Shown here piece by piece: positions 33,349 through 43,611 of a DNA stretch of 64,000 bases (position 1 is its first letter; each line of letters opens with the position of its first letter). Made by a program: the position numbers and the translations under genes. The notes under the pieces were generated by a model, which saw nothing but the letters and a program-made list of their open reading frames with translations, was not told where the DNA came from and made no database searches. The stretch is from Acinetobacter halotolerans (GTDB lineage Bacteria; Pseudomonadota; Gammaproteobacteria; Pseudomonadales; Moraxellaceae): contig NZ_SGIM01000008.1 of NCBI RefSeq assembly GCF_004208515.1, positions 1 through 64,000 of the forward strand, in the 5' to 3' direction.

Positions 33349-34707
33349 TTATTTGGCGAAAAGGCAAGGTTCTCCATGTTTTTCTTCAAATTGTTTGACC
33401 CATGTCTCATGTTCATTTAACTCATGTTCTGATGGTTTAATGATGACTAAGTCAACTTGAACACTTTGACGGGTTATTTTCTTTTCATCTTGTTCTGCTT
33501 GGGTCAGGGTGTCCATATCAAATGCGACTTGTCCACCGGTCATCGCGAGATAGACATCTGCTAAAATTTCAGCATCGAGTAATGCGCCGTGGAAAGTACG
33601 GTCACGTGCAGGAATTTCATAGCGTCTTACGAGTGCATCCAAAGAGTTCTTTTGTCCAGGATGTTTGTTTTTCGCTAGCGCTAAAGTATCTGTAACCTCA
33701 CAAACTTCAGAGAGTAAAGGTAAGCCAGCGCGTTTAAACTCCATATTCAAGAAGTTCATATCGAATGCGGCGTTGTGCGCGATAATTTCAGCACCTTTTA
33801 AAAAGGAAAATAGCGTATCGGCAATTTCTGCATATTTAGGTTTGTCTTTTAAAAAGTCATCGCTAATACCATGCACATTTTCAGAATCACCGACAGGTTT
33901 TTCTGGGTTGATATAGATGTGAATCGAGCTGCCTGTGAGTTTGCGATTGATCATTTCAATCGCGCCCACTTCGATAATGCGGTCACCATCTTGAAAATAA
34001 AAACCTGTGGTTTCCGTATCGAGAATTAGCTGACGAGGGCCTTGCAGATGTACTTTCGCCTCTGTAATAACAATATGCGGGTGTTGATTTGTCGGTGAGG
34101 CATCTTGCACGATAGCTGTAGATACTTCGATTTCATCTACACTGTCCAAGATTTCTTCAAGTTCTGACTCTTCAATCATTTCATCCGTATCAGCTTCTAT
34201 ATCCAATCCCAAAGGATCATTTAAGAGCCAATCAGCTTCAGGCTTTTTTATATCAGCGTTAGCCTGTGTGGGGGATTTCAGTTGTTGAGCAATTTGATCA
34301 GCACCTTGATTGGCTAACTGGTCGGCCATTTCATTGCCAGCATGTCCAGCATGACCTTTGATCCAGTTCCACTCGATATCACGATTGGCACAAACTGCAT
34401 CTAATTTTTTCCACAAGTCTGGGTTTTTTACGTCTTTCCAGTTTTTCTTTTTCCAACCATGAATCCACTCGGTAATGCCTTGTTTGACATAATTAGAGTC
34501 TGTCCAAATGACAAGGTGAGCATCCATTGGACAAAAAGAAACACCTTCAATGGCTGCTTGAAGCTCCATTCGATTATTTGTGGTTTCAGGCTCGCCACCA
34601 TAGAGTTTATGTTCACCTTGTTCGGTAATGATATATGCCCCCCAACCCCCTAGACCTGGGTTACCTTTACATGCGCCATCAACATAAAGCGTGATTGTCT
34701 GTGACAT
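33349..34707 (-). CDS. rnhA-dnaQ: RNase HI fused to DNA polymerase III epsilon-type exonuclease
   Basis: A 452-residue fusion. Residues 1-145 are RNase HI (YVDGACKGNPGLGGWG with catalytic Asp, Glu in NRMELQA, Asp in WTDSNYV, and the basic handle GWKKKNWK). Residues about 150-225 are an acidic linker. Residues about 225-400 are a DnaQ-type DEDDh exonuclease with ILDTETTGF, HNAAFDMNFL and HGALLDAEILADVY. It joins RNA-primer/R-loop removal and replication proofreading in one chain. ATG 34707 gives MSQTITLYVDGACKG; the frame stays open 64 codons upstream to 34899, which I regard as non-coding leader. Most bacteria have adjacent or divergent separate genes. Confidence 0.93.
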   Translation of the reverse strand: MSQTITLYVDGACKGNPGLGGWGAYIITEQGEHKLYGGEPETTNNRMELQAAIEGVSFCPMDAHLVIWTDSNYVKQGITEWIHGWKKKNWKDVKNPDLWKKLDAVCANRDIEWNWIKGHAGHAGNEMADQLANQGADQIAQQLKSPTQANADIKKPEADWLLNDPLGLDIEADTDEMIEESELEEILDSVDEIEVSTAIVQDASPTNQHPHIVITEAKVHLQGPRQLILDTETTGFYFQDGDRIIEVGAIEMINRKLTGSSIHIYINPEKPVGDSENVHGISDDFLKDKPKYAEIADTLFSFLKGAEIIAHNAAFDMNFLNMEFKRAGLPLLSEVCEVTDTLALAKNKHPGQKNSLDALVRRYEIPARDRTFHGALLDAEILADVYLAMTGGQVAFDMDTLTQAEQDEKKITRQSVQVDLVIIKPSEHELNEHETWVKQFEEKHGEPCLFAK

Positions 34708-34986
34708 ATTTGAACCTGAACAATAAAACGGATAAAAGCTTGACGTCTTTCCCATGCAACTACGCATAAATAGACATTCAAGTGGATAGAGAATATTAGC
34801 ATTCCCATATGTGAACTTGCATTGTAAAGCTAAATTTTGATTGTGAGCGTTACAAAACTCATCTTTTTTAATTTCTTGTAACATTTCCATGCAAATCACG
34901 TTAAATTATTGCCTTGTCTAAGTGACATGCTTTACTACAATGGCAATTCAAAGTAATAAACTAGCGTAAGTGGACTGGAAGATTTT

Positions 34987-37900
34987 ATGTATAAATCGAG
35001 CACATTGGTGTGGCAAACATCTGCAACATCATTATTCAAAATTACTGTACTTACTTCTGCTCTGGCTGCGTTAGGAATCACGACGGGATGTTCTACTACT
35101 CCTCAATCAAATAAGGCTTCATCTTCTAAGCAACTTGGCTCAGGTTATTTAGATGCGAGTAGTTTAGATTCACTCGAAGATTTACTTTCTGCGACGGATA
35201 TGCGAGCAGTGGAAGGTGATCGATTACTGGTATTGAAACACGGTGATGTGTGGAAACGAATGACTGTAGGCTTCAAGATGGACCTGAACCGTCGGGACTC
35301 TCGCATTGAAGCACAGCGTGGTTGGTTTATTTCTCGTCAGCCTTATCTGGATCGTTTGAGTGCACGTGCCAGTCGATATTTATATCACACTGTGAAAGAG
35401 GCAGAACGTCGTGGCATGCCAACCGAACTCGCATTATTGCCTGTGATTGAAAGCTCCTATGATCCAGCAGCAACCAGTAGTGCTGCGGCAGCAGGCTTGT
35501 GGCAGTTTATACCAAGTACGGGACGTATCTATGGTTTACAACAGACCAGCCTATATGATGGTCGTCGTGATGTTGTCGAGTCAACACGTGCCGCATACGA
35601 ATTTTTAGGTAGTCTTTATAATCAATTTGGTTCATGGGAACTGGCATTAGCCGCTTATAATGCTGGGCCAGGACGTATTCAACAAGCGATTAACCGTAAT
35701 AAAGCTGCAGGTTTACCGACGGATTACTGGTCTTTAAAACTTCCACAAGAAACCATGAATTATGTGCCTCGTTTCTTGGCAGTCGCACAAATTATTAAAA
35801 ACCCAAATGCTTATGGTGTCGCATTACCGCCGATTGCCAATCGACCTCACTTTCGTGAAGTTAACTTAGCTGCGCCTTTATCATTGAATGAAATTTCATC
35901 GATCACGGGTCTCAGCCGCTCTGAATTATATGCATTGAATCCTGCGCACCGTGGCGAGACGATGGACCCAATGAGTCCATTGCGTATCTTGATCCCTGCG
36001 GATCTAAGTCCTTCAATCGATGCGAGATTACGTTCTAATAAATCAGGTTCAGGCGGTTTCTGGGCGAGTAAAACGCCACCACCTGTGATGAATAATACAT
36101 CAGGGGCTTCGACAACAATTCGAACTACAACCACTCCGGCACAGACAAATAGTACAACATCGAAGACAACAGCGCCGTTGACCACCAGTAACACCTCCAA
36201 ACCAACGTCCGCTCCAACCACGACCAATGTTAAGGTAAATACTCCGCGTGGATCTGATGCGTTGGCCTCGTTTGCTGCTGCAGCGAATGTACCAAGTGCA
36301 CCACGTATTCCTGTCGCAATTACACCAGCCGCAAATGTTAAGCCTGTGAATATTGAGCCGCCAATTTCAAATCAAGAGCGTGAGCAAATTGTTGCTGCGA
36401 TGAAAGTCGAAGGTGAGCCGAAGTCAGTTACACAGGTATTAGAACCACAGGCAACACAAGCTGAAAAAGATCAGGTTGTTGCTGAAATCAAAGCGATTGC
36501 TCCGAAAGGCACCGAAATCATAGATCCATTTGATGGCAAAATTAAATTAACTGCGATTCAGACCAGCCAATCTGTCTCTGACGAAAAAGGCCAAGAGGTG
36601 ACTCGGGGTTTTGCTTACCCGAAAAACTTGGTTGAAGACAAAGCGACTGCCAATAGTGATGACGCGAAACGTAATCAAGGCAAACCTTATATCAGCACTG
36701 ACAATGATGTAGTCGTTGTCCCACCAAAAGGCAAGCGCAGTACTTATATGGTAATGCCGGGTGATACTTTGGCTGTGATTGCTCAGAAGAATGGGGTGAG
36801 TTGGCGTGATATTGCCAAATGGAACCAAATTGATCCGGCAGGGACTTTATTTGTAGGTACAAGTTTGTATTTATATGATGCAAAACCACAAGTCGAAGCC
36901 GTAAAAGCAGTTGAGTCGAAACCTGAGAGCTATGTAGTGCAATCAGGAGATAGCTTGACAACCTTAGCTACTCGTTTTGATTTAACGCTTAAACAATTGG
37001 CCGATTACAATAACTTGTCGGTGACAGACGGCTTATTTGTTGGACAAAAATTAACGCTTAAAGAACCAAAGAATAATACGCGTGCTCCGCAACAAACAGC
37101 CCGCGCCACTGAAACAAAAGCTGCGGCCACACAAAAAATTGCCACGACATCTTACACTGTTAAACGTGGCGAATATTTGAAATTGATTGCTGATCGTTAT
37201 GCATTATCCAATCAAGAACTTGCTGATCTAACATCAGGTTTAACTGCAAGTAGTAGTTTGTTGGTCGGGCAAAAAATCAATGTCCCTCTGCAAGAAGTTG
37301 CTGAGACTAAAAATACCGTTAAATATGAAAATGTAACCGCATCGACCAGCTATAAGACTGAAAATTATACTGTGCAACGTGGCGATACATTATCCAGTAT
37401 TGCTGCTAAGTCAAAAATGACATTGAGTGAATTAGCTGAGCTGAATAATTTGAAGTCAAATAGCGGTGTGCGTTTGGGTCAAAGTTTAAAGATTCCAGCT
37501 GGTTCAACGACACCTGATCAGTATGTGGTTCAGTCTGGCGATAGTTTGAATGCGATTGCAGGTCGATACAATTTACAAGTGAGCTATCTGGCGGACTTGA
37601 ATGGCTTGCAACCAACTTCGGGTGTGCGTATCGGTCAACGTTTAAAATTAACTGGCGAAGTGACTAAAGCAGAAACACCAGCTCAACCAGAAGTTAGCAG
37701 AGCTAGTAACGCAGCAGCAAACCGAAATACTGCAAATACAGAACAATACACCGTTAAAGCAGGTGAGTCGTTAAATAGTATTGCAAGCCGATTAGGTCTG
37801 TCTGGTCGTGAACTTGCTGATTTAAATCAATTACGTGCCAATGCAGGTTTACAACGTGGTCAAACCATTTTGATTCCTAAAACCGTGACTGAATATAAGG

Positions 37901-38034
37901 TTAAACGAGGAGATACTTTGATTGGTTTAGCCAGTCGATATGGTATGCAAACTAATGCTCTCGCGGAAATGAATGATTTGACACCAAACACTCAACTCCG
38001 TATTGGTGATGTTATTAAAGTACCAAATTTATAA
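34987..38034 (+). CDS. mltD: Membrane-bound lytic transglycosylase D with seven LysM repeats
   Basis: A 1015-residue MltD. The N-terminus has a signal with possible lipobox GITTGC (Cys35). The SLT domain (about 135-270) has catalytic Glu in LLPVIESSYDP and AAGLWQFIPSTGR. A degenerate LysM-like segment follows at about 298-340, then a Thr/Ser/Pro-rich spacer (about 355-420). Seven LysM repeats start near residues 586, 649, 723, 795, 846, 921 and 969. E. coli MltD has about 452 residues and few LysM. It cleaves peptidoglycan between MurNAc and GlcNAc. It is nine bases upstream of yejA. Confidence 0.93.
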   Translation: MYKSSTLVWQTSATSLFKITVLTSALAALGITTGCSTTPQSNKASSSKQLGSGYLDASSLDSLEDLLSATDMRAVEGDRLLVLKHGDVWKRMTVGFKMDLNRRDSRIEAQRGWFISRQPYLDRLSARASRYLYHTVKEAERRGMPTELALLPVIESSYDPAATSSAAAAGLWQFIPSTGRIYGLQQTSLYDGRRDVVESTRAAYEFLGSLYNQFGSWELALAAYNAGPGRIQQAINRNKAAGLPTDYWSLKLPQETMNYVPRFLAVAQIIKNPNAYGVALPPIANRPHFREVNLAAPLSLNEISSITGLSRSELYALNPAHRGETMDPMSPLRILIPADLSPSIDARLRSNKSGSGGFWASKTPPPVMNNTSGASTTIRTTTTPAQTNSTTSKTTAPLTTSNTSKPTSAPTTTNVKVNTPRGSDALASFAAAANVPSAPRIPVAITPAANVKPVNIEPPISNQEREQIVAAMKVEGEPKSVTQVLEPQATQAEKDQVVAEIKAIAPKGTEIIDPFDGKIKLTAIQTSQSVSDEKGQEVTRGFAYPKNLVEDKATANSDDAKRNQGKPYISTDNDVVVVPPKGKRSTYMVMPGDTLAVIAQKNGVSWRDIAKWNQIDPAGTLFVGTSLYLYDAKPQVEAVKAVESKPESYVVQSGDSLTTLATRFDLTLKQLADYNNLSVTDGLFVGQKLTLKEPKNNTRAPQQTARATETKAAATQKIATTSYTVKRGEYLKLIADRYALSNQELADLTSGLTASSSLLVGQKINVPLQEVAETKNTVKYENVTASTSYKTENYTVQRGDTLSSIAAKSKMTLSELAELNNLKSNSGVRLGQSLKIPAGSTTPDQYVVQSGDSLNAIAGRYNLQVSYLADLNGLQPTSGVRIGQRLKLTGEVTKAETPAQPEVSRASNAAANRNTANTEQYTVKAGESLNSIASRLGLSGRELADLNQLRANAGLQRGQTILIPKTVTEYKVKRGDTLIGLASRYGMQTNALAEMNDLTPNTQLRIGDVIKVPNL

Positions 38035-38042
38035 GGATATAT

Positions 38043-39887
38043 ATGAATTGGTCTCATGGAAGAGCACAAACTCTCATCCTTTTATTTGGTTTGGGATTGA
38101 GTAGTCAATTCAGTTTGGCTGCTCAACAAACCACACCTTTCTTGGCTGTACATGCGAGTCCTCAATACTCGCATTTACAGGTTATGCCTTATGCAAATGC
38201 ACAAGCACCAAAAGGCGGCGTGCTCAGTCAATCCAGCAATGGAACATTTGACAACTTAAACAGCATGAATGGCAAAGGCAGCTCAACCGATGGTGTGAAC
38301 TATTTATTTGATACCTTGATGGATTCTTCGTTAGATGAACCAAATGTCATGTATCCGTTGCTTGCAGAAAAAGCGACCTATGATCCACATAAGCCTAAAT
38401 TTGTTGTTTTTTATCTGAATCCCAAAGCGCGGTTTAGTAATGGCGATGAGTTGACCGCTGTGGATGTCAAGTTTACCTTTGATACCTATCAACAAAAAGC
38501 CAACCCTGGCTTGAAAATGTATCTATCAGATTTAGAAAAGACTGAGGTGTTGTCGAAATACCAAGTCAAATTTACTTTTAAGTCTGATGATAATGCCGAA
38601 ATGCCTTTGATCGTCGCTAGTCTACCTATTTATTCCAAACAGGATTGGAAGAACAAGGATTTTACTCGTGTGACGATGCAGCCGATTTTAGGTTCAGGGC
38701 CGTATTTGATCGACCGAATAGATGCTGGGCGAAGTATCACTTATAAACGTAATCCAAATTATTGGGCAAAGGATTTACCTGTCAATCGTGGCCGCTATAA
38801 TTTTGATCGTTTAAAGTATGTGTACTATCGAAATTTGGATGTGACTTTTGAAGGATTTAAATCAGGTCAGTTCACATTACACGAAGAAAATATATCGCGT
38901 CGTTGGGTCACTGAATATAAATTTCCCGCAGTTCAATCAGGTATGGTTCAGCGGTATAAGGTAAGCTTAACAAGGCCGTTAGATTTTCAAAGCTTTGTGT
39001 TTAATACGCGGCGTGCTCCATTAAACGATATTCACTTGCGTAAGGCGCTCAGTTACGCTTATGACTTTGAGTGGCAAAATAAAGCACTTTTCTACGGACA
39101 ATATCAACGTCTGCAGAGTTATTTTGCCAACAGTGAGTTGGCGGCAGTCGGTCGACCATCTGCAGCAGAAATGTCAGTAATCGATCCGTACTTATCTAAA
39201 TTAAATCCATTGATGCAAAAAGGGGTCTTGGCGGATTGGAAGTTTCCAGCTTCCGATGCCAGCGGTTTTAATCGACAAAATTTGCTTTCAGCGCGTCAGG
39301 TGTTGCTTGATGCAGGTTATGCGGTAAAAGATGGCCGTTTGTTAGATCCTAAATCTAAACCTGTGCAAATTGAACTTTTAATTCATCAAGATGGTTTACA
39401 ACGGACATTGATGCCATTTGTCCGTAATTTGAAACGATTAGGGATTACGGTCAATATTCGACATGTGGATGTACCACAATACATTGAACGTATGCGTCGC
39501 AGTGATTTTGATATGACCACCATGCGGCTACCACAATCAATTTCTCCGGGTAAAGAGCAAGCACAATTCTGGGGAAGTAAGGCCGCTGATGAAGAAGGAA
39601 ACTATAATTTCGCGGGTATTAAAAACCCAGCCATCGATCAAGTAATCCAAAAAATTATTGCAGCCGAGAGTCGTGAACAAGTGGTACTCCATACACGGGT
39701 ATTAGATCGGTTATTACGAGCGGGCTACTATCACATTCCGACCTATGGTAAAGCTGAAACGTGGTTAGCGTATTGGGACATGTACCAGCAACCTAAAGTC
39801 AAACCTAAATTATCACTAGGTGTTGATTACTGGTGGGTAGATGCTGAAAAAGCGAAAAAAGTAAGTCAATATTTACGAAAAAAATAA
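38043..39887 (+). CDS. yejA: Peptide ABC transporter, periplasmic binding protein YejA
   Basis: A 614-residue family 5 extracellular solute-binding protein with a Sec signal (about 1-27, ending SLAA). Family features include KGGVLSQSSNGTFDNLNSM, LNPKARFSNGDELTAVDVKFTFD and GSGPYLIDRIDAGRSITYKRNPNYWAKDLPVN. The YejABEF system imports peptides and microcin C-type compounds. AAGGATATAT precedes the ATG. It starts the yejABEF operon, close behind mltD. Confidence 0.92.
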   Translation: MNWSHGRAQTLILLFGLGLSSQFSLAAQQTTPFLAVHASPQYSHLQVMPYANAQAPKGGVLSQSSNGTFDNLNSMNGKGSSTDGVNYLFDTLMDSSLDEPNVMYPLLAEKATYDPHKPKFVVFYLNPKARFSNGDELTAVDVKFTFDTYQQKANPGLKMYLSDLEKTEVLSKYQVKFTFKSDDNAEMPLIVASLPIYSKQDWKNKDFTRVTMQPILGSGPYLIDRIDAGRSITYKRNPNYWAKDLPVNRGRYNFDRLKYVYYRNLDVTFEGFKSGQFTLHEENISRRWVTEYKFPAVQSGMVQRYKVSLTRPLDFQSFVFNTRRAPLNDIHLRKALSYAYDFEWQNKALFYGQYQRLQSYFANSELAAVGRPSAAEMSVIDPYLSKLNPLMQKGVLADWKFPASDASGFNRQNLLSARQVLLDAGYAVKDGRLLDPKSKPVQIELLIHQDGLQRTLMPFVRNLKRLGITVNIRHVDVPQYIERMRRSDFDMTTMRLPQSISPGKEQAQFWGSKAADEEGNYNFAGIKNPAIDQVIQKIIAAESREQVVLHTRVLDRLLRAGYYHIPTYGKAETWLAYWDMYQQPKVKPKLSLGVDYWWVDAEKAKKVSQYLRKK

Positions 39888-39914
39888 TCAGTCTAGACAA
39901 TAGGGATAAGATTG

Positions 39915-40982
39915 ATGGGAACATATATATTAAAACGGCTACTCCTGATTATTCCAACTTTGTTTTTGATTTTGTTGATCAATTTTGCGGTGATTCAGAT
40001 TGCGCCAGGTGGGCCAGTTGAGCAAGCAATACAACAAGCTCAAACTTTTCAAGGAATGGGCGTATCAGGCGCTGAAACGGCACAGAGTTCCCAAAGTCAG
40101 TATCAAGGGGCAAGAGGCCTGAGTGCTGACATGGTTGAGCAAATTAAAGCGCAGTACGGCTTTGACAAATCAGCACCAGAGCGTTTTTGGCTCATGCTCA
40201 AAGGATATTTAACATTTGATTTTGGTACCAGTTTTTTTAAAGATAAACCTGTTACCCAATTACTTTATGAAAAAATGCCAGTCACTATTTCGCTGGGTTT
40301 ATGGAGTACGCTGTTAATTTATTTGGTATCTATTCCATTGGGAATACGTAAGGCCAAACAGCATGGCTTGATTTTTGATAAATCTACATCGTTATTATTG
40401 GCAGTTGGCTACGCTGTTCCTTCTTTTGTCTTTGCCGTGTTATTGATCGTATTTTTTGCAGGTGGCAGTTATTTTCAATGGTTCCCACTACAAGGTTTGG
40501 TATCAGAGAATTTTTCCCAACTCAGTATGCTCGACAAAATTAAAGATTATTTCTGGCATATGAGTTTGCCATTATTAAGCATCGTGTTGGGCGGTTTTGC
40601 AGGTTTAACCTATCTGACTAAATACTCTTTTATGGAAGAATTAAACAAGCAATATGTACTCGCTGCTCGTGCTAAAGGACTGACTGAAAATCGCGTGTTG
40701 TATGGTCATGTCTTTCGTAACGCCATGTTGATTGTGATTGCTGGATTGCCTGAAGCATTGGTTGGAATCTTTTTCGTTGGTAATTTATTTATTGAGATTA
40801 TTTTTAATCTTGATGGACTTGGGCTGCTCGGCTTTGAAGCAATTGTTCAGCGCGATTATCCTGTGATTTTTGGGACATTGTTCTTATTCACTTTACTTGG
40901 ATTGATTCTGCGTTTAGTCAGTGATGTACTGTATCAGGTGATTGATCCTCGTATTAACTTTGATGCGCGAGGAGTGAAATAA
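39915..40982 (+). CDS. yejB: Peptide ABC transporter permease YejB
   Basis: A 355-residue binding-protein-dependent permease with about six helices. The start YILKRLLLIIPTLFLILLINFAVIQIAPGGPVEQA is typical of DppB/YejB, and the EAA loop reads EELNKQYVLAARAKGLTENRVLYGHVFRNA (about 245-274). AGGGATAAG precedes ATG 39915; a TTG one codon earlier also opens the frame. It overlaps yejE by one base (TAATG). Confidence 0.93.
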   Translation: MGTYILKRLLLIIPTLFLILLINFAVIQIAPGGPVEQAIQQAQTFQGMGVSGAETAQSSQSQYQGARGLSADMVEQIKAQYGFDKSAPERFWLMLKGYLTFDFGTSFFKDKPVTQLLYEKMPVTISLGLWSTLLIYLVSIPLGIRKAKQHGLIFDKSTSLLLAVGYAVPSFVFAVLLIVFFAGGSYFQWFPLQGLVSENFSQLSMLDKIKDYFWHMSLPLLSIVLGGFAGLTYLTKYSFMEELNKQYVLAARAKGLTENRVLYGHVFRNAMLIVIAGLPEALVGIFFVGNLFIEIIFNLDGLGLLGFEAIVQRDYPVIFGTLFLFTLLGLILRLVSDVLYQVIDPRINFDARGVK

Positions 40983-41992
40983 TGTCACCTGTAATGCAAG
41001 CACGATTAGATCGTTTTAAGAAAAATAAACTTGGTTTTCGCTGTTTTGTTCTTTTTATGATTATTTTTATTTTGTCATTGGCTGCTGAGTTTATCGCCAA
41101 TGACAAGCCTTTGATCGTGAAGTATCAAGATAGTTTTTATTTTCCTGTCTTTAAAGATTATCCAGAAACCACGTATGGTGGTGTTTTTGAAACAGCAACA
41201 GATTATCAAGATCCTGTGGTACGTGAGTTAATTTCGGCTCATGGCTTGATGCTTTCGCCCATCGTTCCTTTTTCATTTCAGACCCCGAACCTTGATTTAA
41301 CTGTCCCCGTGCCATCTAAACCGACTGCACAAAACTGGTTAGGAACGGATGATCAAGGACGGGATGTATTGGCGCGGGTACTGTATGGTTTACGTGTGTC
41401 CTTGCTATTTGGCTTTGCTTTAACTATTTGTGCGGCGATTCTAGGAATTATTGTAGGTGCGGTTCAGGGGTATTATGGCGGCTGGATTGACTTACTTGGG
41501 CAACGTATTCTTGAGGTTTGGGGTGGTTTGCCAATGTTATTTATGGTGATGATCCTCGTCAGTATGTTTACCCCCAATGTATATTGGCTTTTTTTGATTA
41601 TGTTGTTATTTGGCTGGACGGCTTTAGTCGGGTTGGTACGCGCCGAATTTCTCCGAGCACGAAACTTTGATTATGTTCGTGCAGCAAGAGCACTTGGCGT
41701 CACGGATCGGACGATTATCTTTCGACATATTTTACCCAATGCCATGAGTTCGAGTTTATCGCAACTCCCATTTATGTTGACTGCGAATATTACGGCATTA
41801 ACTGCTTTAGATTTTTTAGGTTATGGTTTACCTCCAGACGCTGCTTCGTTGGGTGAATTACTCTTACAGGGTAAAAATAACCTGAATGCCCCTTGGTTGG
41901 CATTGTCTGGCTTTTTTACGCTTGCAATTGTGTTGTCATTATTAATTTATATCGGGGAGGCGACACGTGATGCATTCGATCCAAGACAATAA
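40982..41992 (+). CDS. yejE: Peptide ABC transporter permease YejE
   Basis: A 336-residue DppC-like permease. The N-terminal helix is followed by a long periplasmic stretch (about 35-115) typical of YejE, then five helices. NWLGTDDQGRDVLARVLYGLRVSL and the EAA motif RARNFDYVRAARALGVTDRTIIFRHILPNA identify it. It overlaps yejF by 23 bases. Confidence 0.93.
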   Translation: MSPVMQARLDRFKKNKLGFRCFVLFMIIFILSLAAEFIANDKPLIVKYQDSFYFPVFKDYPETTYGGVFETATDYQDPVVRELISAHGLMLSPIVPFSFQTPNLDLTVPVPSKPTAQNWLGTDDQGRDVLARVLYGLRVSLLFGFALTICAAILGIIVGAVQGYYGGWIDLLGQRILEVWGGLPMLFMVMILVSMFTPNVYWLFLIMLLFGWTALVGLVRAEFLRARNFDYVRAARALGVTDRTIIFRHILPNAMSSSLSQLPFMLTANITALTALDFLGYGLPPDAASLGELLLQGKNNLNAPWLALSGFFTLAIVLSLLIYIGEATRDAFDPRQ

Positions 41993-43562
41993 ACCCATCG
42001 ATCATGATCTTTTAAATGTTCAACAGCTTTCTGTTTCCACCGCAGCAGGACAGGTCTTGGTTGACCAACTCACGTTTAGTCTAAAAGCTGGAGCAACTTT
42101 AGCTATTGTAGGGGAGAGTGGTTCAGGCAAATCAGTGAGTAGCTTAGCTTTATTAGGTTTATTGCCAAGCCATTTAAAAATACAAGGGCAAGCATGGTTC
42201 AGTGGTCAAAATCTATTGGCTATAGATACTCTCGCTTTACGACAAATTCGCGGACAGAAAATTGCCATGATTTTCCAAGAACCGATGACCGCTTTGAACC
42301 CTTTACATCGGGTAGAAAAAATCATTGGAGAAAGTTTGTTATTGCAAGGATGGTCGCAAACTAAAGTAAGAGAAAAAGTCATTGCTCTATTAAATGATGT
42401 TGGAATAGCTGAGCCTGAACAGAAATTAAGACGCTATCCACATGAGTTGTCCGGTGGACAACGTCAACGGGTGATGATTGCGATGGCTTTGGCGCTAGAG
42501 CCCGATATTTTAATAGCAGATGAGCCGACAACTGCGTTAGACGTTACCCTACAAACACAAATTTTGAATTTGCTGAAACAGCTACAGCAGCAACGCAATA
42601 TGGCGATGATTTTGATCAGTCATGATTTGAATCTGGTCAAGCGCTATGCGGATGATGTAATTGTTATGAATAAAGGGCGGGTTGAGGAGCAGGGTACAGT
42701 TACTACAATTTTTGCTCGACCAGAAGCGGCGTATACGCAGCATTTGCTTGATCATGACTTTGGTGAGGCACTGCCTTCTACTGAGCAGCAAATTATTCTG
42801 GAGTTGAAGCAACTCGCAGTTAAGTTCCCGATTAAACAAGGCTTATTAAACCGAATTAAAGATTATTTTATTGCAGTTGAACCACTGGATTTGGCGCTGG
42901 CACAGGGTGAGTCTTTAGGTATCGTGGGGGAAAGTGGTTCGGGTAAATCGACCTTAGCATTGGCAATTACACGTTTGATAGACAGTGACGGCAGGATTGT
43001 TTTCTTAGGAAAAGATTTAAATCAACTCAATGAAAAAAGATTACGCCCTTTACGAACCGATTTTCAGATTGTGTTTCAAGATCCATTTAGTAGCTTAAAT
43101 CCTCGAATGACGATTGGACAGATCGTTGGTGAGGGATTGGCGCTCAAAGAGCTGAATCAAGCGGTTGTAGAGCAACAGATTGAGCAAACGCTTGAGAAAG
43201 TGGAATTGCCCATTGATTTTAAAAATCGTTATCCACACGAATTGTCAGGAGGACAACGGCAACGTGTCGCATTGGCACGCGCATTGGTTTTACAACCTAA
43301 ACTGATGATTTTAGATGAACCAACTTCAGCTTTAGATCGCACCACACAACGTGCAATCGTGAAATTGCTTAGACGATTACAACAGCAAGAGCAGATCAGC
43401 TACATTTTTATTAGTCATGACTTGCAAGTCGTCAAAGCATTGTGTCAAAAAGTGATGGTGTTACGCCATGCAAAAGTTATGGAATATCAATCTACTGAGT
43501 TACTTTTTTCACAACCTCAAACTGAATATACCCGTCAGTTGATTGCTGCGAGTCAGTACTAG
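41970..43562 (+). CDS. yejF: Peptide ABC transporter, fused double ATPase YejF
   Basis: A 530-residue protein with two ABC nucleotide-binding domains in tandem. Walker A GESGSGKS occurs near residues 48 and 318; the ABC signature LSGGQRQR occurs twice (about 160 and 427); Walker B DEPTTALD and DEPTSALD follow. Both sites look intact. GGGGAGG (41954-41960) precedes a GTG (41967) and the ATG (41970); I choose the ATG. It energises peptide import by YejB/YejE. Confidence 0.93.
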   Translation: MHSIQDNKPIDHDLLNVQQLSVSTAAGQVLVDQLTFSLKAGATLAIVGESGSGKSVSSLALLGLLPSHLKIQGQAWFSGQNLLAIDTLALRQIRGQKIAMIFQEPMTALNPLHRVEKIIGESLLLQGWSQTKVREKVIALLNDVGIAEPEQKLRRYPHELSGGQRQRVMIAMALALEPDILIADEPTTALDVTLQTQILNLLKQLQQQRNMAMILISHDLNLVKRYADDVIVMNKGRVEEQGTVTTIFARPEAAYTQHLLDHDFGEALPSTEQQIILELKQLAVKFPIKQGLLNRIKDYFIAVEPLDLALAQGESLGIVGESGSGKSTLALAITRLIDSDGRIVFLGKDLNQLNEKRLRPLRTDFQIVFQDPFSSLNPRMTIGQIVGEGLALKELNQAVVEQQIEQTLEKVELPIDFKNRYPHELSGGQRQRVALARALVLQPKLMILDEPTSALDRTTQRAIVKLLRRLQQQEQISYIFISHDLQVVKALCQKVMVLRHAKVMEYQSTELLFSQPQTEYTRQLIAASQY

Positions 43563-43572
43563 TATTGCAATT

Positions 43573-43598
43573 AAATTGACATATGATATTGTCAATTT
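43573..43598. promoter_or_regulatory. Inverted repeat 1 upstream of the Old Yellow Enzyme gene
   Basis: AAATTGACA (43573-43581) and TGTCAATTT (43590-43598) are perfect 9-bp arms with an 8-base spacer. The TTGACA...TGTCAA form is typical of MarR-type operators. It has no T-run, and lies 11 bases after the yejF stop codon. Confidence 0.6.
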
Positions 43599-43611
43599 GT
43601 AGGAAGATTGC

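Noticed and set aside
34708..34899. 64-codon N-terminal extension of the RNase HI-DnaQ protein
   Set aside because: The family start MSQTITLYVDGACKG lies at 34707 and the extension has no domain-like features.
36746..38034. Tandem DNA repeats in mltD
   Set aside because: The repetition is at protein level (LysM domains); the DNA copies have diverged and are not a tandem repeat array.
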